Origin: Limnohabitans sp.
GTDB taxonomy: Bacteria > Pseudomonadota > Gammaproteobacteria > Burkholderiales > Burkholderiaceae_C
Direction: 5' to 3'
Length of the DNA: 11,468 nucleotides
NCBI GenBank assembly: GCA_030729445.1
Contig: JANQXJ010000275.1
Coordinates: forward strand, 1 to 11,468
Positions 6,018 to 11,468 of this stretch are shown here, one piece after another; positions within the stretch are counted from its first letter, which is position 1; the number at the start of each line of letters is the position of its first letter. Made by a program: the position numbers and the translations under genes. The notes below the pieces were generated by a model, which worked only from the letters and a program-made list of their open reading frames with translations, was not told the origin of the DNA and searched no databases.

Positions 6018-7322
6018 ATGAGCCAAAAAGCCTTCCCCCTGGAGCCGATTGAAAAGGCCAGCATCGACGAAATGCGCAGCTTGCAGCTCAAGCGCTTGCA
6101 GCAAACCCTGCAGCACGCCTATGCCAACTCGCCCGTGTACCGCGCCAAGTTCGATGCGGCAGGCGTGCACCCGAGCGACTGCAAAACCTTGGCCGACATC
6201 GCCAAGTTCCCGTTCACCACCAAATCCGACCTGCGCGACAGCTACCCCTTTGGCATGTTTGCGGTGCCGCGCGAAAACTGCGTCCGCATCCACGCCTCAA
6301 GTGGCACCACGGGCAAACCCACCGTGGTGGGCTACACCCTCAAAGACATCGACACCTGGTCCACCGTGGTGGCCCGCAGCATCCGCGCAGGCGGCGCCAA
6401 GCCGGGTGACATGGTGCACATCAGCTACGGCTATGGGCTCTTCACCGGCGGGATGGGTGCGCACTACGGCGCCGAAAAACTGGGCCTGACGGTGGTGCCG
6501 TTTGGTGGTGGTCAGACCGAGCGCCAGGTGCAACTGATTCAGGATTTCAAGTCCAACATCATCATGGTCACGCCCAGCTACATGCTGGCCATTGCCGATG
6601 AATTTGAGCGCCAAGGCATTGACCCCAAGAGCAGCTCGCTGCGCATTGGCATTTTCGGGGCCGAACCCTGGACCAACGACATGCGCTCGGCCATCGAAAA
6701 GCGCATGAACATTGATGCGGTTGACATTTACGGCCTGTCCGAAGTGATGGGGCCCGGTGTGGCCAGCGAGTGCATCGACACCAAAGACGGCCCGACCATC
6801 TGGGAAGACCATTTTTACCCCGAGATCATCCACCCCGAAACTGGTGAGCCTGTGGCCGATGGCGAAATGGGCGAGCTGGTGTTCACCAGCCTCACCAAAG
6901 AAGCGCTGCCCATCATCCGCTACCGTACGCGCGATCTCACGCGCTTGTTGCCGGGCACGGCACGCCCGAGCATGCGCCGCATGGAAAAGGTCACGGGCCG
7001 CAGCGACGACATGATGATCATCCGCGGTGTGAACGTCTTTCCCAGCCAGATCGAAGAGCTGATCCTCAAACGCGCCGAGCTGGCCCCGCACTACCAGTGC
7101 GTGCTGACCCGCGAAGGCCCGATGGACGACCTCAAAGTGCTGATCGAGACCAAGCCCGGCGTGTCCCCCGAGAGCCTCGAAGCCCGTGCGGCGGCCAAGC
7201 AACTGCAGCACGAGATCAAGGTCTACATTGGATCGAGCGTGGCCATCGAGCTCAAGCCTGAAGGCGGCGTCGAGCGCAGCCAGGGCAAGGCCAAACGCGT
7301 GGTGGATTTGCGCGGCAAGTGA
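6018..7322 (+). CDS. paaK: Phenylacetate-CoA ligase PaaK
   Basis: PaaK activates phenylacetate with ATP and CoA, giving phenylacetyl-CoA, AMP and pyrophosphate; this first step commits the substrate to the pathway. The 434-aa protein is a full-length member of the adenylate-forming family, of usual PaaK size. The phosphate-binding loop ASSGTTGKPTVVGYT is at 93-107. ISYGYGLFTGGMGAHYGAEK (135-154), FGAEPW (213-218), the A5 motif IYGLSEVMGPG (237-247), IIRYRTRDL (299-307) and the hinge region GRSDDMMIIRGVNVFPSQIE (327-346) follow in order. The C-terminus GGVERSQGKAKRVVDLRGK holds the expected late lysine. GGAG at 6008-6011 lies six bases before the ATG. The gene is third in paaG-paaI-paaK, separated from paaI by a hairpin-bearing 60-base gap. 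Its stop is one base from the stop of the convergent peptidase gene. Confidence 0.96.
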   Translation: MSQKAFPLEPIEKASIDEMRSLQLKRLQQTLQHAYANSPVYRAKFDAAGVHPSDCKTLADIAKFPFTTKSDLRDSYPFGMFAVPRENCVRIHASSGTTGKPTVVGYTLKDIDTWSTVVARSIRAGGAKPGDMVHISYGYGLFTGGMGAHYGAEKLGLTVVPFGGGQTERQVQLIQDFKSNIIMVTPSYMLAIADEFERQGIDPKSSSLRIGIFGAEPWTNDMRSAIEKRMNIDAVDIYGLSEVMGPGVASECIDTKDGPTIWEDHFYPEIIHPETGEPVADGEMGELVFTSLTKEALPIIRYRTRDLTRLLPGTARPSMRRMEKVTGRSDDMMIIRGVNVFPSQIEELILKRAELAPHYQCVLTREGPMDDLKVLIETKPGVSPESLEARAAAKQLQHEIKVYIGSSVAIELKPEGGVERSQGKAKRVVDLRGK

Positions 7323-7323
7323 A

Positions 7324-9108
7324 TCAGGCCGCAGGCCACTGAGGGGCCGCGCGGTCCTTGGGTACGCGCAGCAGCCAGTGGCTTGCTTGCGCAGGCACCG
7401 TGAGTGGCAAGCGCAGCAAGCGTTTGTCGCGCGAGACGAGCGCCGTCAATTGGCGCTCTTTGCCCAGCAAGGCGGGCAGTTCGTCGAGCTTGCCCAGACG
7501 CCAGCTGCCGCCTTGGCCCTTGGCCCCCACATCCAGGCCCAGCCACTCGTCGCCTGCAGCCAGGCCCGCTGCTTCGGCGGCGCTGCCGCGCAGCACCACT
7601 TTGACCTGCACACTGCCAGCGGCTTCGCTCACGCGCAGGCCCAAGCGCTGCGCCATGGCCGAGGTCTCCGCCTCGACCGTGATGCCATGCGCCGTGAGCA
7701 GCTCGCGCAGTGGCAACTCTTGTGTGCTGTGCGCCCAGTCCTGGATCTCGCCCGCCCAGCTGCGGCCGGTCACGGCCTGCAATTCGTCCAGCAGGTCCTG
7801 CTCGCGCATGGGGCCGGCCTTGCAGCGCTTCCACAGGCCGCGCATCACGGTGTCAAGCGTGTGGCCCTCGGTTTTGAATTCACTGCGCAGCGTCAGGTCC
7901 AAGCACAAAGCCACCAGTGCGCCCTTGGTGTAGTAACTCACGGTGGCGTTGGCGGTGTTCTCGTCTTGGCGGTAGTACTTGACCCAAGCGTCGAAACTCG
8001 CCTGCGCCACGCTTTGCACATGGCGCCCGGGTGTTTGCTGCACCTGTGCGATGGTTTTGCCCAGCAGCTCGATGTAAGTGGCGTCGTCGATCAGCCCTGC
8101 ACGGCGCAGCAAGATGTCGTCGTAATAGCTGGTGAAGCCTTCAAAGAACCACAGCAGCTCGGTGTAGTTTTCCTGGCTGTAGTCGTAGCGGGCAAAGGCA
8201 TCGGGGCGCAGCTGCTTGACGTTCCAGGTGTGGAAGTATTCGTGGCTGATCAGGCCCAACAGCGTGGTGTAGCCCTCTGTTTTGCGGGGACTGGCTGACA
8301 GGCTGTTGTGGCGTGGCAAATCATCGCGCTTGCAGATCAAGGCCGTGCTGTTTCTGTGTTCCAGCCCGCCATAGCCGTCGTGCACCGCGTTGAGCATGAA
8401 CAGGTAGTTTTTGTGCGGCGCTTTTTTACCCGCAGCTTTGCCTGGCCCGTGCCAAAAGTGGATGGCCGCCTCGCATATCTTTTGTGTGTCTGCCAGCAGG
8501 CGCTCGCCGTCAAAAGAGGGCAGGGCACCGGCCACCACAAAACGGTGCGGCACGCCGCAGGCGTTGAAGCTGCCGCTCCAGAATGCGCCCAGCTCCACCG
8601 GGCTGTCCACCAGTTCGTCGTAGTTGGCGGCCTGGTAAAGGCCAAAGCCTTTTTTGTCGGTTTTGATTGGCGTGAGCCCTGTGGCGGCTTGCCAGGTGGG
8701 CTGGCTTTTGACGGGGGACAGCTGCAGCTGGTGGGGCGCATTTTCTTGCCCGTGCACACGCAAGCACAGACTGGTGCCATTGAAGAAACCGCGTTGGCTG
8801 TCCAGCCAGGCGGTGCGCACCGAATTGTCAAAGGCATAGACCTCGTAGCTCAGCACCAGGGGCTGATCGCTCTTGCACGCGATCGTCCAGCTGCATTTGT
8901 CTTGCTGCTGGGTGGGCAGGCTGCGTCGGCCTTGTTTGGCGCTCAGGTTTTGCAGGTTTTTGGAAAACTCGCGCACCAAATAACTGCCCGGAATCCACAC
9001 TGGCAGCGACACGATTTGCTGCGCCGCTGGTTGAGGAACAGTCAGCGTGACCTTGAACAAATGCGCATGCAGGTCGGCGGCTTCAACGGTGTAGTGGATG
9101 GCGGTCAT
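7324..9108 (-). CDS. M61 family metallopeptidase with PDZ domain
   Basis: This 594-aa protein belongs to peptidase family M61 (glycyl aminopeptidase type), zinc enzymes with an N-terminal beta domain, a thermolysin-like catalytic domain and a C-terminal PDZ domain. Visible are the N-terminal LPVWIPGSYLVREFSKNLQN (35-54), DGYGGLEHRNST (244-255), the zinc motif HEYFHTWNVKQLRP (289-302) with ligands H289 and H293 and general base E290, the third ligand E323 in WFFEGFTSYYDD, and a PDZ-like region at about 485-565 with GSAAEAAGLAAGDEWLGLDV. There is no signal peptide, so it is probably cytoplasmic. The gene starts 12 bases after the DUF3429 stop; no clear Shine-Dalgarno is seen, suggesting coupling. 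It is the last gene of the minus-strand cluster and its stop is one base from the paaK stop. The physiological substrate is unknown. Confidence 0.93.
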   Translation of the reverse strand: MTAIHYTVEAADLHAHLFKVTLTVPQPAAQQIVSLPVWIPGSYLVREFSKNLQNLSAKQGRRSLPTQQQDKCSWTIACKSDQPLVLSYEVYAFDNSVRTAWLDSQRGFFNGTSLCLRVHGQENAPHQLQLSPVKSQPTWQAATGLTPIKTDKKGFGLYQAANYDELVDSPVELGAFWSGSFNACGVPHRFVVAGALPSFDGERLLADTQKICEAAIHFWHGPGKAAGKKAPHKNYLFMLNAVHDGYGGLEHRNSTALICKRDDLPRHNSLSASPRKTEGYTTLLGLISHEYFHTWNVKQLRPDAFARYDYSQENYTELLWFFEGFTSYYDDILLRRAGLIDDATYIELLGKTIAQVQQTPGRHVQSVAQASFDAWVKYYRQDENTANATVSYYTKGALVALCLDLTLRSEFKTEGHTLDTVMRGLWKRCKAGPMREQDLLDELQAVTGRSWAGEIQDWAHSTQELPLRELLTAHGITVEAETSAMAQRLGLRVSEAAGSVQVKVVLRGSAAEAAGLAAGDEWLGLDVGAKGQGGSWRLGKLDELPALLGKERQLTALVSRDKRLLRLPLTVPAQASHWLLRVPKDRAAPQWPAA

Positions 9109-9120
9109 GTGTGTTGTGAC

Positions 9121-9588
9121 TCAGGTTGCACCTGCGGCCAAAAAGCAGCTCAGGCTGGCCACGGTGGTCAGTTGCAGGCGCATGGGCAGCCAAGGCGCCA
9201 GCCCCGCGGCGGGCCAGGTGCGGCGGTCCATCACATAGCAGCCGATCAGCACAGCGCCCAGCAGGGGCAAACCTGCGAAGGCGGGCATCATCACGCCCAC
9301 CCAGGCCAGCAAAGAGGGCACTACGCCCCAGGTGAAGTGGATGCGCGGTGCATTCGGGCTGATCAAGGCATTGCGAAAGCCCACACCCCAGTGGATGCCG
9401 CCCAAAAATGACACGATCACCGCGCCATAGCTTTGCATGGACAGGGCCACATAGGGGTGCAGCTCGGGGCCCACCAGCCACAGGCACAGGGCCAAAAACA
9501 CAAAGGGAATCAGCCCGGCGTAGCCCAAGCGGCGGATCAGGCGCCAGGTCGGGTCTTCGGTCATGGGAAAGTTTTGGGGAGCCGTCAT
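9121..9588 (-). CDS. DUF3429 family membrane protein
   Basis: This 155-aa hydrophobic protein matches the DUF3429 family, recognised from the segment YGAVIVSFLGGIHWGVGF (54-71). Predicted membrane segments by eye are about 22-40, 46-65, 86-105, 107-120 and 137-154, with a short charged N-terminus. Function is unknown in the family. The ATG overlaps the dsbC stop in an ATGA arrangement, and an alternative in-frame ATG lies at 9564 with no better ribosome site, so the longer form is preferred. It lies between dsbC and the M61 peptidase in a tightly packed cluster. No catalytic residues are obvious apart from the conserved GGIHWG turn. Confidence 0.85.
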   Translation of the reverse strand: MTAPQNFPMTEDPTWRLIRRLGYAGLIPFVFLALCLWLVGPELHPYVALSMQSYGAVIVSFLGGIHWGVGFRNALISPNAPRIHFTWGVVPSLLAWVGVMMPAFAGLPLLGAVLIGCYVMDRRTWPAAGLAPWLPMRLQLTTVASLSCFLAAGAT

Positions 9589-10301
9589 TTGATCTCGGCG
9601 AGCATTTTTTCAACCTGGGCCATGGGCACGGCACCGGGCACGCGGCTGCCGTCTGCAAACAAGAGCAAAGGTGTGCCAGTGATGCGGTTTTTCTGGCCAA
9701 AGGCCACGATGGAGTCCACCGCTGAGGCATCGCAGTTGGCGGTGGGCGGGGTGGTGCCGTTGATCATCCAGTCGTTCCAGACCTTGGCCTTGTCCTTGGC
9801 GCACCAGATGTTTTTGGATTTGGTCTTGGAGTCCTCGCCCAAGATGGGGTAGAGGAAGTGGTAGATGGTCACGTTGTCCAGCTTTTGCAGGTCTTTTTCG
9901 AAGCGTTTGCAAAAGCCGCAGTTGGGGTCGGCGAACACGGCCAGCTTGCGTTTGCCATCGCCGCGCACTTGGGTGAAGGCGGTTTTCAGGGGCAACTGGT
10001 CAAAGGGGATGGCCGAGAGTTTGTCCATGCGCTCTTCGGTCAGGTTGCGCTTTTGTCGCACGTCAATCAGGGCGCCCTGGATCAGGAAGTTGCCGGTGGC
10101 ATCGCTGTACATCACCTCGTTGCCCATGCGGATCTCGAAGAGACCGTTCATCGGGGTCTTGCTCACCTCATCGATCTTGGGCAGGTTGGGCAAGCGCTCG
10201 CTCAGGTTTTTGCGGATGGCTGATTCCTGGGCCATCACGCTGCCCAGCGACAGGACGGTGGTGGCCACGATCAGCGCCAGTTTGGAGAGAAGGAACTTCA
10301 T
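9585..10301 (-). CDS. dsbC: Thiol:disulfide interchange protein DsbC (periplasmic disulfide isomerase)
   Basis: DsbC rearranges wrongly formed disulfide bonds in periplasmic proteins and is kept reduced by DsbD. The 238-aa precursor starts with a signal peptide (MKFLLSKLALIVATTVLSLG, likely cleaved after SVMA, residue 24). The N-terminal dimerisation region follows (about 25-80, with GLFEIRMGNEVMYSD and GALIDV), then a linker, then the thioredoxin domain with active site CGFC (C128, C131) in VFADPNCGFCKRFEKDL. A second cysteine pair, C167 and C190, corresponds to the structural disulfide of E. coli DsbC, and the cis-proline loop is TGTPLLLF (208-215). The frame extends 21 bases upstream to a TTG at 10322, but only the ATG at 10301 gives a proper signal peptide. 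There is no strong Shine-Dalgarno before it. It lies 35 bases after the hydroxylase stop, and its own stop overlaps the DUF3429 start. Confidence 0.93.
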   Translation of the reverse strand: MKFLLSKLALIVATTVLSLGSVMAQESAIRKNLSERLPNLPKIDEVSKTPMNGLFEIRMGNEVMYSDATGNFLIQGALIDVRQKRNLTEERMDKLSAIPFDQLPLKTAFTQVRGDGKRKLAVFADPNCGFCKRFEKDLQKLDNVTIYHFLYPILGEDSKTKSKNIWCAKDKAKVWNDWMINGTTPPTANCDASAVDSIVAFGQKNRITGTPLLLFADGSRVPGAVPMAQVEKMLAEIK

Positions 10302-10336
10302 GGAGAGGACTTTCGAGATCAAAAAATAAAGACGGA

Positions 10337-11468
10337 TCAGCGGTTGGCCTTGGCTGAGGCGGTGGGGGCACTTTGGCCCATGGCGCGTTGCGTCATCCAG
10401 TGTTTGAGCGGGCCGCTGCGGTCAAAGCCACGCATGCCCCAGTTGCGCAAGTTTTGCCACACCGGTCCGGGTTGGGCAAACAAGCGCTGCAGGCCATCGG
10501 TCACCAGGCCCATGGCCTGCACATCGGCTTGGCGTGCGCGTTCGTAGCGGCGCAGCAGTTTGGGGTCGTAGAGTGGCCGCCAAAATTCTTTGGCCCGGAT
10601 CACGCGCACCAGCTCGGCCGCATCGCCCAGGCCCACGTTCAGGCCCTGACCGGCCAGCGGGTGCAGGGCATGGGCCGCGTCACCGGCCAGGGCAAAGGCT
10701 TGTTTGTTTTGGCCCGGCATGGAACCGATCCAGCGCTCAGCCCGGGCCAGTTGCAGTGGCCACACCGCACGCTCGGCCGACAGCTGCATGCCGCCCAAAG
10801 CGTGACCACAGGCCCCGGCCAGCGCTGCAGCAAAGTCTTCGGCGCTCAGGCCCATGAGCTCTTGGGCCCGCAGCGGGTGCACCGACCACACCAGCGCCAC
10901 CTCGCGCCCGCCTTCGCCGCCCAAGGGCAGAAGGGCCAGCACTTCGGCTTGCGGCTGCGACAGGCCGGGCGCATGGCTCCAGCCAAACCATTGCCGGGCG
11001 ATGCCCTCGTGTGCCCGCTCGCACAGCAAGCGAGTGGCCAAGGCGTGTTGTTCGTAATGCGTGATGTCAAAGCCTACGCCCAGCTCGGCCCGTGTTTGGC
11101 TGGCTCGGCCTTCGCACACCACTGTGAGCGGCGCGGCCACGGGGGCCTGCACCACTTGAATCTGAGGCTGAAACTGCACGGCTTGGGCCAGGCGATCTTG
11201 CAACACCGGCACGTCCACCATCCAATTGAGCTCGCCCACACCATGGTCAACCGCGCCAAAGTGGAGTTGGCCGCCATCATCGCCCCAAACCTGCATTTGG
11301 TGCACGGGCGTGACGGCAGGCGCTTCGGGCCAGCAGCGCAGGTCTTGCAACAAGGCCTTGGCCGCGCCGTTGAGTGAATAAGCACGCACGTCAGGGGTGG
11401 CCGTGGGGGCAGGGACGTCGACCAAGGCCACGTTCAGCCGCTCGCGGGCCAGCAGCAAAGCCAAGGTG
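10337..11468 (-). CDS. UbiH/UbiF/COQ6-family FAD-dependent hydroxylase, 5' end missing
   Basis: This is a flavoprotein monooxygenase of the group that hydroxylates the ring of ubiquinone precursors. The visible part shows the end of the N-terminal Rossmann region (TLALLLARERLNVALVD), the DVRAYSLN motif near 11368-11391 that follows it in this family, and the second FAD motif GDAAHALHPLAGQGLN near 10640-10690, ending with a helical C-terminus. The dinucleotide-binding GxGxxG should lie just beyond the right edge; the codons before the TTG at 11464 remain open, so that TTG is an internal leucine rather than a start. Which ring position it hydroxylates (UbiH, UbiF or UbiI type) cannot be decided from this fragment. 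It is the promoter-proximal visible gene of a minus-strand cluster with dsbC, DUF3429 and the M61 peptidase. Confidence 0.9.
   Translation of the reverse strand, partial: TLALLLARERLNVALVDVPAPTATPDVRAYSLNGAAKALLQDLRCWPEAPAVTPVHQMQVWGDDGGQLHFGAVDHGVGELNWMVDVPVLQDRLAQAVQFQPQIQVVQAPVAAPLTVVCEGRASQTRAELGVGFDITHYEQHALATRLLCERAHEGIARQWFGWSHAPGLSQPQAEVLALLPLGGEGGREVALVWSVHPLRAQELMGLSAEDFAAALAGACGHALGGMQLSAERAVWPLQLARAERWIGSMPGQNKQAFALAGDAAHALHPLAGQGLNVGLGDAAELVRVIRAKEFWRPLYDPKLLRRYERARQADVQAMGLVTDGLQRLFAQPGPVWQNLRNWGMRGFDRSGPLKHWMTQRAMGQSAPTASAKANR

Noticed and set aside
7186..9411. Two long plus-strand open frames (370 and 367 codons) opposite the M61 peptidase and DUF3429 genes
   Set aside because: GC-rich third positions on the minus strand keep the opposite frame open; the translations are rich in His, Gln, Arg and Ala and show no domains.
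10302..10336. T-rich stretch after the hydroxylase stop as an intrinsic terminator
   Set aside because: The minus strand reads TTTATTTTTT, but no convincing hairpin precedes it, and the following dsbC looks co-transcribed or has its own promoter here.
10373..11377. Plus-strand open frame of 334 codons opposite the UbiH-like gene
   Set aside because: It is antisense to a clear flavoprotein frame with FAD motifs; its own translation is of shadow type.
11462..11464. TTG as the start of the UbiH-like gene
   Set aside because: The FAD-binding GxGxxG would be missing; the preceding codon is open and fits the family pattern ...RTLALLLA, so the gene is cut by the window edge.

Overview
The window looks like chromosomal DNA of a betaproteobacterium, probably Burkholderiales/Comamonadaceae. 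This is inferred from the high GC content, the dense operons, a TRAP permease with an amidase, phenylacetate genes of the PaaG/PaaI/PaaK type, and the order UbiH-like hydroxylase, DsbC, DUF3429, M61 peptidase. No rRNA, tRNA, CRISPR array, insertion sequence or phage gene is visible. Every protein except one 57-residue membrane protein falls in a recognisable family.

Layout. (1) Positions 1-3734, plus strand: a TRAP large permease cut by the left edge, an amidase, a 57-aa two-helix membrane protein and FdhD. The first three overlap at their stop/start codons, and FdhD follows after 31 bases, so they are probably co-transcribed. (2) Positions 3771-4550, minus strand: an ECHS1-like enoyl-CoA hydratase starting at TTG. 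It converges with fdhD over a short gap holding a bulged hairpin. (3) Positions 4551-4725: a divergent control region with a 16-bp imperfect palindrome resembling a TetR/PaaR-type operator just upstream of paaG. (4) Positions 4726-7322, plus strand: paaG, paaI and paaK. PaaK would activate phenylacetate to its CoA thioester, PaaG isomerises the ring epoxide and later the double bond, and PaaI clears stalled CoA esters. The divergent hydratase could supply the PaaF step. The ring epoxidase PaaABCDE, PaaZ, PaaH and PaaJ are not here and must be elsewhere if the pathway is complete. (5) Positions 7324-11468, minus strand: a UbiH/COQ6-type FAD hydroxylase cut by the right edge, dsbC, a DUF3429 membrane protein and an M61 peptidase with a PDZ domain. 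They are packed as a probable operon converging on paaK, with one base between the stop codons.

Most of the window is recognisable metabolism and protein quality control; I see no convincing new multi-gene system. The points most worth a second look are the small membrane protein in the TRAP operon, the operator-like palindrome, the single-cysteine FdhD motif, the paaI-paaK hairpin and the terminator-less paaK/M61 junction.
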